Shown here piece by piece: positions 10,278-21,862 of a DNA stretch of 64,000 nucleotides. Position numbers and translations under genes: made by a program. Numbering within the stretch: position 1 is the stretch's first letter; every line of letters starts with the position of its first letter. Source of the DNA: Heliopora coerulea (Eukaryota > Cnidaria > Anthozoa > Scleralcyonacea > Helioporidae); the NCBI GenBank assembly GCA_030142905.1, contig JASJOG010000419.1, positions 1-64,000 on the forward strand, read 5' to 3'. Under the pieces are notes generated by a model that was not told where the DNA came from, did no database searches, and worked only from the letters and a program-made list of their open reading frames with translations.

Positions 10278-13200
10278 AAAATAACGTTTAATATAAATAT
10301 ATTAGCAATATTCGGAGTTACGATTGTTTCCTAATTTATCAGAATACCCAAAAGTTCCATTAATTATTGACCTAAATGTACTTATGCTGATGAGTGAATT
10401 TGAGATTAATTGTTGATCAGAAGGATAGGAAGAGAGAGTGATATTCCTTCTTATGCCTATCGTATCATGAGAAGGGATTCATTTGCGTTCCTGTCCCATG
10501 TCTTCTTTTGCCAAAATACTACGTATATGAGCTAACCGCTGACCAGATTTTTTCACGTAAAAGAAGAATGCCACGTCTAAGGTTTTGAACGACGAGTAAA
10601 AAGAGACATGGGTCGACGAACTCTCGAGACATTGGATATGAAATATACACGTTTCGACAAAAGGCTCTTGGTTGGAGTAGGTTTTGGTGGAATATGAATA
10701 CCAAGCCATATTTTTACCGGTGAAAAAGTCATTTGATGCAAACTGTTCCAATATAAGTGATGAAAAATTTGTCCAGATGTTTCGATGAAAGCAGTTCATT
10801 TGCATCTGAGAATATTGGTTTCCATGATGAAGTTCCGGTATATTTCAGAGCAGCGATTTCGTCATTAGAAGAACAGTGGCCAAGGGGCCGTAATGGTGTA
10901 CAATGAACAAGACTGCTCAAGTGAATTATCACGACTCGGTGACTAAACACAATCCACGTTAAGTAAATTGATTGAATACTATAACAGATGCACAAAATTC
11001 TAGAATGATGCATGTATTAAAGCACTTCAATTTTACTGAAGGAACATTGTTTTGCAATGTTGTTACTAATGTTATTTTTGTATTGGTTAGGTATACAAAT
11101 TTATAAAACTTTTCTGCAACTTTTTTCTGATTTCCCATAGCCGAATTAAAATATTTCTGTAATACAATGATTTGTTTCAAAATCTTTTTAGTTATCTGTG
11201 GATTTTGGTAGATATTTAAAACCAGTGATTACATAATTTGAACAATACGAACATAAACGTCTCATATTTTTATGTGCAACTCTTCCTCTTCCTCCTCCAA
11301 AAGATATACAGCTAACTATAAAGAACATGCTATACATGTTCTAGTTAATGTTATTAAACTCTTTAATCGAACAGTAAGTCGACGAAAAGACAAAATCATC
11401 AACTTGGGGAAAGAATTACTTAAGTTAAAATAAAATTTAAAATTTAAGGCAAAAAGTGTGTTATTTAGTGTTCTTATTCATTATGCAAGATAAAAACAGT
11501 CGCTCTGTTAGGGAATAAATTAAAGAGAAATGTTCTTTAATTTCATGGGGACGAAAAGTTCTCAGTTTGATGATGAGGTGTCTCTCCAGTCTCTACCAGC
11601 TACTATTATCCCCGGAAATTAGTGAGATACAACAAAGTTTTACATCTGAAAACGAAAAATATTGAAATTATGAAAAGATCTTCACTGAATTAGGGGACAT
11701 ACAATTCCAAACTTTTTGTTGTGTTCTTCCTTTAATTTCAACGACATATTACGAAAAAAGTTATTCATTCTCCAGGTAAGATGAGGCGTTACTGCAAATG
11801 AGTGGTGTGATGGGGCAATCATAAAATTATCAGACATACAAGTCGTGTTCCGTCACGTGACAGTTGATGAATTAAGCAATCTTTCTGGATTTATAAATCA
11901 CTCATACTGAATTTATTTTGGTGTCCAAGTATGACAAAATTCTTCAAAAATTAGGCTCAGCTGTTGATATTGTTTACCTGAGAAATTCCAAGAATGTCAC
12001 TTCAACATTTCGCATATAATTGTTGAATCGGACAGGGGTAAAAAGCAATTCAAACTTACAGGAACACTGAATATTCGCTCATGCGATTTAAGAGAAATGA
12101 TTTTCTACGTTCTGATTCTACTATTGTTAATCTCCAACAGTTCTACTAATCTAGTCTCTTCATGGCGCAATTAAATCGCCGTCAAAGAAATAAATAAATA
12201 ATAAGCGTTACCAAACGAGTCATTTGTTTTTCCTGGTAAATAGTTCTAAGGAAAGTTCGTTTGGAAAAAAATTGCGGATTTATGACGGTAAATAAGACCC
12301 CAGTGGTTGGTCCCTTCGGATTATTGGCCAAAGAACGGGAGCACGCTCTCCTTATCATTATGTCTAACAACTTTTTGGTGGAAATCAACCAGTACGTGAG
12401 AGAATTATCTTTTGTATGCATTAAGGTTTGTGCTGGGTATTTTTGACTTGTTAGTCACAATTGATGGAGTTTTGTTGTGTACTAGTTCATAAGGTACTTG
12501 GAAATAAAATAAATTAATATAGGCTATAGAATAATTGGATATTACTTAAATGTTCAGCTCATTATCATGTACTCCTCCTGTTTACTGAGTTCTAGTTTTT
12601 CGAGCTTGATGTAGCAACTTTAAATTTTAGATAAAATTCTAAAACAGCAGTTTCTAACAATCTAGAAAAGTACGGTTTGAAATATTCTTGATTATTCTGA
12701 GATTTTCGGTGGTGGTTGTATATATATTTGAAATGTGGCATCTACACTCATGCAGACAAACTTGAATTTGGCGATAACAATCAAAACTCAATAAACAGAA
12801 AGACCGAATAACGAGCTTAACATTTTAACAATGCTCTATAATTCTACCTAGCTGCATATTTAATATTTTGGTACGTACTATCTATGACTTAGATGTTTAC
12901 TCATTTTTGTTTTGGTGAGTCGAGATAATGGTATCGAAATTTTGTTCGTGTACTAAGATTTTTGTTTGTCGAACTGAATTTTATTTTCCGAATTGCATGA
13001 AATGGCCACTTATCTTATAAACAGAAAGATTTAATGTGTTATGGAAACAAAAATATCAACATTCCACTAGTCTGCGCAAAAGTCCAGGAAAAGGTAAAAT
13101 CTTCTTTATTTTTAACTATTCGAACCATGACAATGGCTCTCAACCATCTGTGACCTGCCATGATGTCGCAAGAGAGCCCAGGTTTGAGAACATCTTTTTT

Positions 13201-14746
13201 TAAAAGAACCTAAGCCAAAGTTTACTTACTTGAAGCGTTATACAGACAGATTAATTCTGTTAATGCATGTGCAAGAAATGGCTTACATGAGAATCGTATA
13301 TTGACTTCAAAATGTAAAATTCGATAAAAGACAATCTATAATATTTTTCGATCCACACCTGTGCATTTTTACCGTACTTACACACATTGCACTCATTGTT
13401 CGAAAAACACAGAAACAGTTTGCAAGCAAATTGGAAGAATTAATAGTTTTTCTTTGTTACGCTTCACAAGTTATTTCTCCATAGTAAAAAACTAATTAAC
13501 TAGTGGTCGTGAGGCATCGATACAAGTAGAAGCGGAAGAAATTGCGGCAGCTAATTACGATATTGTCTTTATAATGTGTGAATTTACTAATGTTTAAAAA
13601 AATGGAATTTTCTAGTGTTTAGGTTTTTTGAAAATAGGCAAATTGCCCGAACCTCAATTAATCAGTAGAACCTGAGCATCGCAATATGCTACGCACATTT
13701 AGAGCCCTAGTTTGGTTCTTCACGAACTATTACGAATTCAGCCTTTTTTCGACAGGATGCCGACAACAGCGTAGAGGTGAAGTCCTTTCTATTATCATTA
13801 GCATTCTTAACTTAGGTTGTCAATCTGAATAAATAAATCTAAGACATTTTTAAGCCCCTTTCCAACCGGCGAGAAAGTCAAGTCATTAAGATGTTCCTGC
13901 TGTCTTGTAAATGACTGTAGTCTTTCATCATGACGACAGTGTATCAAGAAACCCGTTCTTTCACAAATGTGAGAAAATTCTGACGTCTCGTGTTATGCGG
14001 GATAAATATTTACTTCCTGAGAGAAAAGTCACAACTAAAGTTTGTAATCGATTCTATTAATAAGTATAAAACTACTATATCTGTTGTAAACACATTGAAA
14101 ATATATTCATAGATTCACAAATGAAATCAATCATGTATCATGCCTCCAATTCAGTAAGTAATCGCGACGAAGTCAGATACCAAATGAAGGCCTTAGGTCT
14201 TCAACCAACGACTTTCAAAGACAACATACAGCTGTGGCATACGTTTTGAGAGCCAATCTTCACAATATCATAGTCGTATACGATTGTTCGTATTGTTGCA
14301 GATCATGTATCTAAAGAATCTTTTGTTTTTACAAGAAGAAACTGTGCTATTGAAGAGATAATCACTTTTGTTTTGGGAAAGAATCGTATGCGACAATCGT
14401 ATTATGTAAATTGACCTTAGTCGAGAAGGGTATGGCTTGTGCTTACTTTGTATAAAATTTCTCTCCGAAACTTTACATGCGATGTCATAGCTGTTCTTGA
14501 TTGACTAACTGTGCCATCTAAAGAAAGTTTCTCAAATAGACCTCAACATGTAATTTTTTTAAATACACGGAACTACGATGGTTTGTTGAAACATCTATAG
14601 AAAGTAATAAACGTGAAACGTGCTATCCTCCAAGAATAAAAATGAATTAAAATGTGGTCATCGATCATTTTGTAAGTTAGAATAGTGAACAGAGAATAAA
14701 TGATCAGGTTTGAACAGCTGGCCGTCGTGGTGAAAAATGAAACAGC
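10278..14746. other. Non-coding, no gene recognised
   Basis: About 4.5 kb of AT-rich sequence. The longest minus-strand frames, at 10479-11180, overlap one another in different frames and show no domain or splice logic; a 61-codon plus-strand frame at 12261-12446 is likewise unsupported. I see no RNA gene or clear repeat. Confidence 0.4.
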
Positions 14747-14760
14747 AAAACATTAACATG
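14747..14760 (+). repeat. Target-site duplication, left copy
   Basis: The 14-bp sequence AAAACATTAACATG occurs here and, in the same orientation, at 18556-18569. The bases on either side differ between the two copies. This is the expected signature of one insertion event covering everything in between. Confidence 0.8.
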
Positions 14761-14905
14761 TCTACGAGTGATTGTCCAGGCGGAAATCGTAACTCTAATA
14801 TAAATAACAATGCCCAGCAGATTGTGCGAAGTATCGCCATATGTAAACATTAACAATTGCATAAACAAAGAAGGCTAGAAGAGTTTTAAAACATATTTAT
14901 TGACT

Positions 14906-14936
14906 GACGTTTCGTCGCTACAAGCAACATCTTCAG
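14906..14936 (-). ncRNA. Hammerhead-like motif, left Penelope copy
   Basis: Mirror image of the motif at 18416-18446. Read on the minus strand: CTGAAGA, one T, a five-pair stem, then GAAACGTC. It lies in the 3' non-coding part about 120 bp beyond the stop codon of the left copy. Confidence 0.4.
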
Positions 14937-15055
14937 AGTGGAGATCAAGGATTACAACGAGATAAATTTATATTAACAAACAGTATCGAATAACAATTAA
15001 GATGACATATTTACAACAATAACGGAAATTCACGGGAGACAGCAGTAAGGTGTTA

Positions 15056-16738
15056 TCAGAAGAGGGAAAGAGGCATCGAACCAATATTCCCGTTAAGAAT
15101 TGGTTTTAATTTATTAATTATAAGACTTTCTTTAAGGAGTAGTTCAGAAACAGAAGGCGACGAGGATAATATTTTGAAGTCGGAAAAAGAGATGGGATGG
15201 CGAGTTTCAATGTGGTGGGAAAGGATACCAGTGGGAGAGGGATTAACTCTTCCGTTACCTGTCAAGGGTGAGATCCCCATATGATCTGAAATGCGTGTGT
15301 GTAACTGTCGGCTAGTTTGGCCAACATACAATGCCTTACAGCATTGACACGTAAATAAATACACCACATGCGATTTCAGGCCATCAGGGATCCCGTCCCT
15401 GACAGGGAAAAAAGAGCGAAGGCGAACGGATGGGCGAAAGACGAAGCGTAATGAAACTTGAGGAAAGGAGGACGATAATAGTTTGATGAGTTGAGTGCGA
15501 ATTTGAAGGCCATGTGAACCAGTATACGGTAGAGAAAAATAAATTAAAAACTTAGGAGCAATAGAAATCTTGGGAGCGGACGAAAAGGATTTATCTAAAA
15601 ATGAACTTACACATTTGTCAAACAGGGTAGCTGGGAATTCATTTTTAATGAAAATTTGTTTGAGTTTCTGGAGTTCAGAGTGCAAGATGGAGTAGCTAGA
15701 GCATAAATTAAAATATCGAAATAGAAGGGAAAAGATAAGGCCTTTTTTATAGCAGTCCGGAATAAAACTATTAAAGTTAGTTAGTAAACCGGTGTAAGTG
15801 GATTTTCGGTAGATACTGGTGGTGAAATTAATTTCAGAGCGGTTAATTTTTATGTCAAGGAAAGATAAGGTGCTGTTATTCTCGTTTTCGTGCGTAAATT
15901 TGATATTAGCGTGCTGTGAGTTTAGATAGTTAAGAAATGGTAGAATATGAGTCGAAGATCGAAATAGAAGGAAACAGTCGTCAACATAACGTCGGTAGAA
16001 GATGGGTTTGAATTGTGAAGGACAGTTGTTAAGCCAGCTGGTTTCATAAAAGGAGAGAAAGATATTAGCGAAGAGAGGTCCCAGAGGGGAACCCATAGCA
16101 ACACCGTCAACCTGTTCGTAGAGTTGGTTGTTGAAAAGGAAATGGTTGTTCTTAACAGCGAATTCTAAAAGTTTCTTAAATTCATTACGGGAAAATCCTT
16201 GAAAACAATTTTGGTTATGAAAAAGTAAACGGAGTATGATATTTATGGTTTCGTTAAGTGGGATGTTGGTAAATAAAGATTTGATGTCGAAACTGGCCAT
16301 AATGACTTCCTTAGGGTTGGTTTTAAGACTTGAGAGTTCAGTGATGAAAGAAAAAGAATCCTTAACTACATATATACTAGAAGAGATCGGGCGAAGCAAT
16401 GGGACAAGGAATTTGGCAAGTCGGTAAGAGTGAGTGCCAATCGAAGAAATTATAGGTCTTAAAGGTATATCAAATTCATGCACCTTAGGAAGTCCATAAA
16501 GTAATCCAGGTCGAGAGCCGGTCGGGAAAATTTCTTGGTAGGTTGCGTCCGTGATAGATCCGTTCTTCTTTAAATCTCGAAGGTATTTCTTCAAGCGATT
16601 CTCTCGACTGATCGTGGTTCTAGTGGGATCTTCATCCAAGCGTATGAATTTGGTTTCATCATCCAGGATACTATTCATTTTGGCAATGTAGTCGGATTTG
16701 TCCATGATAACGACACAATTACCTTTATTAGGCTTCAA
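15056..16738 (-). CDS. Penelope-like reverse transcriptase with GIY-YIG endonuclease (left copy)
   Basis: This 560-residue frame is a Penelope-like polymerase. The RT palm motifs are in order: motif A in MASFDIKSLFTNIPL (about residue 148), motif B in GVAMGSPLGPLFANIF (about 213), and the catalytic YVDD in YRRYVDDCFLLF (about 249). The C-terminal 110 residues form a GIY-YIG endonuclease, with CCKALYVGQTSR as the YIG half and a CxxC/HxxxH zinc pattern (CQCC, SHHIETRH) usual for this group. The enzyme would nick a target and prime cDNA synthesis in the nucleus. The frame stays open a little upstream of the ATG at 16738, but the element is 5'-truncated near 16910, so the original N-terminus is missing. 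The catalytic core looks intact. Confidence 0.92.
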   Translation of the reverse strand: MKPNKGNCVVIMDKSDYIAKMNSILDDETKFIRLDEDPTRTTISRENRLKKYLRDLKKNGSITDATYQEIFPTGSRPGLLYGLPKVHEFDIPLRPIISSIGTHSYRLAKFLVPLLRPISSSIYVVKDSFSFITELSSLKTNPKEVIMASFDIKSLFTNIPLNETINIILRLLFHNQNCFQGFSRNEFKKLLEFAVKNNHFLFNNQLYEQVDGVAMGSPLGPLFANIFLSFYETSWLNNCPSQFKPIFYRRYVDDCFLLFRSSTHILPFLNYLNSQHANIKFTHENENNSTLSFLDIKINRSEINFTTSIYRKSTYTGLLTNFNSFIPDCYKKGLIFSLLFRYFNLCSSYSILHSELQKLKQIFIKNEFPATLFDKCVSSFLDKSFSSAPKISIAPKFLIYFSLPYTGSHGLQIRTQLIKLLSSSFPQVSLRFVFRPSVRLRSFFPVRDGIPDGLKSHVVYLFTCQCCKALYVGQTSRQLHTRISDHMGISPLTGNGRVNPSPTGILSHHIETRHPISFSDFKILSSSPSVSELLLKESLIINKLKPILNGNIGSMPLSLF

Positions 16739-16907
16739 AATAATAATGTCATTGTCGTTGCGAAGGGATTTTATTATTTGAAACTCTTCGTCGGAGAAAA
16801 TAAAACTTGGTGGGTGGCAACTTTTCTATCAAGAAAGAGTGATATTTTTTAGGCGGGTTTTAAGTAGGTCTTCATCAAAGCCAGATTTGGGATAAATTGG
16901 TTCTTGT

Positions 16908-18296
16908 GTGATTAGCACTCACTCTTACCGACTCGCCAAATTCCTTGTCCCATTGCTTTGCCCGATCTCTTCTAGTATATATGTAGTTAAGGATTCTTTT
17001 TCTTTCATCACTGAACTCTCAAGTCTTAAAACCAACCCTAAGGAAGTCATTATGGCCAGTTTCGACATCAAATCTTTATTTACCAACATCCCACTTAACG
17101 AAACCATAAATATCATACTCCGTTTACTTTTTCATAACCAAAATTGTTTTCAAGGATTTTCCCGTAATGAATTTAAGAAACTTTTAGAATTCGCTGTTAA
17201 GAACAACCATTTCCTTTTCAACAACCAACTCTACGAACAGGTTGACGGTGTTGCTATGGGTTCCCCTCTGGGACCTCTCTTCGCTAATATCTTTCTCTCC
17301 TTTTATGAAACCAGCTGGCTTAACAACTGTCCTTCACAATTCAAACCCATCTTCTACCGACGTTATGTTGACGACTGTTTCCTTCTATTTCGATCTTCGA
17401 CTCATATTCTACCATTTCTTAACTATCTAAACTCACAGCACGCTAATATCAAATTTACGCACGAAAACGAGAATAACAGCACCTTATCTTTCCTTGACAT
17501 AAAAATTAACCGCTCTGAAATTAATTTCACCACCAGTATCTACCGAAAATCCACTTACACCGGTTTACTAACTAACTTTAATAGTTTTATTCCGGACTGC
17601 TATAAAAAAGGCCTTATCTTTTCCCTTCTATTTCGATATTTTAATTTATGCTCTAGCTACTCCATCTTGCACTCTGAACTCCAGAAACTCAAACAAATTT
17701 TCATTAAAAATGAATTCCCAGCTACCCTGTTTGACAAATGTGTAAGTTCATTTTTAGATAAATCCTTTTCGTCCGCTCCCAAGATTTCTATTGCTCCTAA
17801 GTTTTTAATTTATTTTTCTCTACCGTATACTGGTTCACATGGCCTTCAAATTCGCACTCAACTCATCAAACTATTATCGTCCTCCTTTCCTCAAGTTTCA
17901 TTACGCTTCGTCTTTCGCCCATCCGTTCGCCTTCGCTCTTTTTTCCCTGTCAGGGACGGGATCCCTGATGGCCTGAAATCGCATGTGGTGTATTTATTTA
18001 CGTGTCAATGCTGTAAGGCATTGTATGTTGGCCAAACTAGCCGACAGTTACACACACGCATTTCAGATCATATGGGGATCTCACCCTTGACAGGTAACGG
18101 AAGAGTTAATCCCTCTCCCACTGGTATCCTTTCCCACCACATTGAAACTCGCCATCCCATCTCTTTTTCCGACTTCAAAATATTATCCTCGTCGCCTTCT
18201 GTTTCTGAACTACTCCTTAAAGAAAGTCTTATAATTAATAAATTAAAACCAATTCTTAACGGGAATATTGGTTCGATGCCTCTTTCCCTCTTCTGA
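16908..18296 (+). pseudogene. 5'-truncated Penelope-like RT and GIY-YIG (right copy)
   Basis: The 462 residues match the C-terminal part of the left copy almost exactly. True homology begins at about 16914 within the reverse transcriptase, so the fingers region is lost while motifs A (FDIKSLF), B (GVAMGSPLGP) and C (YVDD) and the whole GIY-YIG domain remain. The upstream six codons, including the ATG, are chance junction sequence. It is oriented head-to-head with the left copy. With its N-terminus missing it is unlikely to act alone. It is followed by a 3' region that mirrors 14796-15055. Confidence 0.9.
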
Positions 18297-18415
18297 TAAC
18301 ACCTTACTGCTGTCTCCCGTGAATTTCCGTTATTGTTGTAAATATGTCATCTTAATTGTTATTCGATACTGTTTGTTAATATAAATTTATCTCGTTGTAA
18401 TCCTTGATCTCCACT

Positions 18416-18446
18416 CTGAAGATGTTGCTTGTAGCGACGAAACGTC
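18416..18446 (+). ncRNA. Hammerhead-like motif, right Penelope copy
   Basis: CTGAAGA (18416-18422), one T, GTTGC, a TTGTA loop, GCGAC, then GAAACGTC. All five stem pairs form (one G-U). The core fits CUGANGA/GAAA, but one extra U sits between the core and the stem compared with the canonical hammerhead, and stem III would be only two to three pairs. It may be a diverged or inactive ribozyme. Confidence 0.42.
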
Positions 18447-18555
18447 AGTCAATAAATATGTTTTAAAACTCTTCTAGCCTTCTTTGTTTATGCAATTGTT
18501 AATGTTTACATATGGCGATACTTCGCACAATCTGCTGGGCATTGTTATTTATATT

Positions 18556-18569
18556 AAAACATTAACATG
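18556..18569 (+). repeat. Target-site duplication, right copy
   Basis: Direct copy of 14747-14760 (AAAACATTAACATG), marking the right edge of the Penelope-like insertion. Confidence 0.8.
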
Positions 18570-18824
18570 CTATCTCATTCTCTACAGTTCAGCTTACCGA
18601 ATGAGTTCCAGAACTTGAATTTCCTTTTTTGGTGTTCAGACCTTTATCAATTTTCTCTAGGAAAAAGCAAGTATTTCGTTCAAATCTAAATCCTCACATC
18701 AACAAGAAGTCTTTCTTAGGAGACAGCTACATTAAATAGAAAAATTCATGAGCTATTTAATTTTTTGCATATTGAATAATTTATGAAAATATGTGGTTGA
18801 ATAGCATTAAAAAATAGCCACATA

Positions 18825-19492
18825 CACAGGCAGTCAAAAAGAACTGTTCACCAGCAGGGCAGATAGTGATATTAAGTAACATCACAGGACACCAAAACAC
18901 CAAAAATAAGACATTGAACTATAATTGAGGGAAAATTTAATAGTTTGTGGGCCCTCTACCGGCCTTGATGACAGCTTCGAATCTGCTAAACATGCTGACT
19001 ATCAAATTAACTAAGCGTTTGCGTGGAAATCCTCCCCAGGCAGCATTGACAGCTGTCTACAATTCTTTCACCTTTGTCAATGGCTGTTTCTTTAAGATGT
19101 CACTCACACTTCTTTGACTGTAGCCCACTGCACGAACAGCGATCTCTCTTTGTGAGTAGCCTTTCCTTTGATAATTCAACCACTTTCCCGCGATTTTCAA
19201 GACTTATCCTTGGTTTTGGATCCATGGTCTTCGCACCTGGCCTTAGATTCTCGCTCTACCAGTCATTCGAAGTGATGTTCTGGTAAATTCTTAAAAGACT
19301 ACACCTTCCCTTTAAAACTGCTTAAATGGCAACAAATCCTTACGAAAATTGTGAGACATGCCTGTGAAAAACATGCCGAGAATAAAGTGTTCTGGCATGG
19401 AGGTTAATTAAAGTTTGGTGCAGGTTGTAAGCGATGGTAATCCTTCGTTGTGCAGAAAGTCGAGCTTGAGCAGTTCTTTTTGACTGCCTGTG
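18825..19492 (-). mobile_element. Tc1/mariner transposon, internal deletion derivative
   Basis: Inverted ends starting CACAGGCAGTCAAAAAGAACTG sit immediately inside TA dinucleotides (18823-18824 and 19493-19494), the target duplication of the Tc1/mariner superfamily. At 668 bp the element is about half the usual length; the middle of the transposase gene, including the whole catalytic domain, is missing. It could only move with a transposase supplied in trans. Confidence 0.9.
18937..19225 (-). pseudogene. Tc1/mariner transposase remnant, both ends fused
   Basis: From the ATG at 19225 the minus strand encodes the N-terminal helix-turn-helix of a Tc1-like transposase (MDPKPRIS..., then YSQREIAVRAVGYSQRSV after a one-base frameshift). 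After an in-frame TAG at about 19057 it continues into the last 30 residues typical of Tc1 proteins (SMFSRFEAVIKAGRGPTNY, stop). All DDE catalytic residues are absent. The fusion point of the deletion lies around 19035-19060. Confidence 0.85.
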
Positions 19493-19494
19493 TA

Positions 19495-20612
19495 TAATGC
19501 CAAGTGGCATTAACTTTTCGTGTCGAATATTTGTAATGATTCTCCCCAAAAGTATTTTTTTAAGAAATACAATGTAGAGAATGAACAATAGATTACCTAC
19601 CTGGGAAGCTGAGCTAACAAAATTCACCTTTCATGGTTTAGGTTTTATTTCATTGCGACGACGGGGATAATTTTAAATTAAAAGTATAAAAACTAGTTAG
19701 ACATATTTCCAACTTTGAAAAGCTAACTCAAGCTAGCTTGCCTGTTAAAAATTGTTTACGATTGAATTCAATCTCATTCATTGAGCTTTTGCCAGGTTAC
19801 AAGGGAGATTCCGAGTGTCTAGATATCCTACAGTGTTTACACCAATAAAGCATAAATTAGGTTAAAAATAGCAGTAAAACAGATATGTAGTGGGATTTAA
19901 CTTAAGGCTGTCAACGGATAAGTAACCTATTGCCAGTCTCCTTGCGGTTTCAGAATGCATTGTTCGATTTTCAAGGGTCTAACCACCGCATATAAAACTC
20001 ACCTGTGACATTAGCCTATATAATATAACGTGATACGTTTATGCCACGTGAATTAAATTAAAAACAAGACGGTTTTAGAATATTACTTGATTTTATTGTT
20101 TTCAACGTGAAATTATAAATTTGTAGCCTTTAGATTCTAGAAGTCAATTATGTAACCTTCTTGTTCCACGTTTGTTTACGTAATTTAAAAAGATATATCT
20201 GACGTAATTTCATGGGCGAATCTAAGATATTTCTAACCTTATGGAAGTTAAAAAACAGAGAAAAACAGCGGAGGTGGATGACCCTAAGCATCCTCTTTAC
20301 TTGCACTTGCAGAATATATTTGATTTCGAATAGAAATTTGCCATAGCAGCTTAGCTAAGCTTTAGAGCTTTCCAAAATGCTCTAAAGCTACACAAAAAGG
20401 TAGATTATATAAGCTAACAAAACTTTGACCTTCATTATCTGTCAAATTTTGACAGGATATATGCTTGCTGTAAAATTTAGTATTAAGAAAAACCTGAGTT
20501 ATGCAATATGCAAATTATCACCTATCATGGCCAAAGACATGGCCTAATTTATAAAATATTTAACAATATACATGTTTAGGTCCATACAGTCGCTAATGAC
20601 TTTTTTCTGTAA
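19495..20612. other. Non-coding, no gene seen
   Basis: AT-rich sequence with no supportable gene or recognised repeat. Confidence 0.4.
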
Positions 20613-20830
20613 AGGGATACTCTGTAAATGGATACTCTGTAAATGGATACTCTGTAAATGGATTGTTTTCGTAATGATAGTTCTTGTACGACCAACTTGT
20701 ACGGTAAATATTGGTATTTCTAGTTTTTATTACTATAAGTAAAATTTAGTGAAATTTAGTAAATAAAAATTGGAATTTCTAGTTTTCTATTATTACAAGT
20801 GAAATTTAGTACAATTTAGTAAAATTTCCT
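20613..20830. repeat. Short tandem repeats
   Basis: Three exact copies of a 15-bp unit (GGATACTCTGTAAAT) lie at about 20614-20660. They are followed by two diverged copies of a roughly 60-bp AT-rich unit containing TTCTAGTTTT and AAATTTAGT at about 20705-20830. Confidence 0.75.
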
Positions 20831-20952
20831 CGGGCCTTCGGCATACGGGAATTTTCCTAAACGACCCTCATCGAGCGGGAGGTTTAATAGTTAATACACA
20901 GAAAATTCATTCTATTCCTCTCTAATAGCATGTTTGCAAAAATTCAACTAAC

Positions 20953-21024
20953 ACTACCTCGAATGACGTCAAATTGGTTCGTATTAGTCCTAATACGACT
21001 TGGTTTGACGTCACTGGAGGTAGT
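20953..21024. repeat. Inverted repeat with paired TGACGTCA sites
   Basis: ACTACCTC at the left pairs with GAGGTAGT at the right. The arms also contain TGACGTCAAA/TTTGACGTCA and TCGTATTAG/CTAATACGA, with a 2-bp centre. TGACGTCA is the CREB/ATF site and is itself a palindrome. This is most likely the core of a small fold-back element; a regulatory role is speculation. Confidence 0.6.
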
Positions 21025-21587
21025 ATAAGTAAAAAGTGAATTTTAATGACTAAATTAGTTATTAATGCAACCTGGACAAACGAAGGAAATTGAGGCAAAC
21101 ATCCTATTGGTATTATTAACTGTCGTTTATCAATATCTAACAAACTGGGAACTTGAAAAAAAAATTGTTGTTTAAAAGATTAATATGTTCAAGATAAAAT
21201 GCAGTATAGGTTCACCTAAATTAAGTGAAGGCAAATAAGACACTACAATGATTCAATGCTACATACTTTCCACCCTTAATGATGGCAATTTAGGACTGAA
21301 TAAAACAAGAGTGTAATAATCCACACTTAAAATAGGCTATGGCCAAAGAAGCACAGCTGTGCAGTCAATTACCACATTTTTAGGACCTATTAAAAGAAGC
21401 GCAGGAAAACATTTAAAATACGACTCTGAAGTAAAATGATAGAAACTTTCACTCAAGGAAAACAATAAATAAGAGCCTAAATAAAAGAACACGGTTCATT
21501 GATCCGACTAGCTGAAGAGACACAGTTGGGAACAACACAATAACGGCGCGCAGAGAATCAGGCTTCAAATAATACTCGAATATTACG
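21025..21587. other. Non-coding, no gene seen
   Basis: AT-rich flank of the Harbinger element without a supportable gene. Confidence 0.4.
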
Positions 21588-21862
21588 GGCCTGTTCATAT
21601 GAGCCGAGCCAGCCCGGTTAGCCGGGATGATGACGTAGTGCTGAGATCCTGCCTCATATAGTATTTTTATATATTTTTAACTTTGTGTTTATACGGAAGC
21701 CATGCCATCCCGGCTTTCCGGGATCCCGGCATAAGCGAGGCGGGATCTCAGTGAAGTGGGTTAAAAATTTTCCATATGAACATAAATTTGCAGAGCTGGG
21801 CCTGTGAGCCGGGATAAAAACAACCGAGGGTTACTGGGGCAGAACGCGTGATTGCAAACAAA

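Larger units (their letters stand above)
14761..18555. mobile_element. Inverted pair of Penelope-like retroelements
   Basis: Two Penelope-like copies share a nearly identical 3' part in inverted orientation. The left arm (about 14796-16437) encodes on the minus strand and the right arm (about 16914-18555) on the plus strand, so both 3' ends point outward. The left copy carries an extra 5' part (16438-16913) that separates the arms. In about 460 shared residues I noticed only one difference (an R/C change near the start of the shared region), so the pair is recent. The whole unit is flanked by a 14-bp direct repeat. Thirty-five extra bases (14761-14795) lie between the left repeat and the arm. 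Confidence 0.88.

Noticed and set aside
10479..11180. Cluster of minus-strand frames up to 108 codons
   Set aside because: They overlap in different frames, show no domain and lack coherent splice signals.
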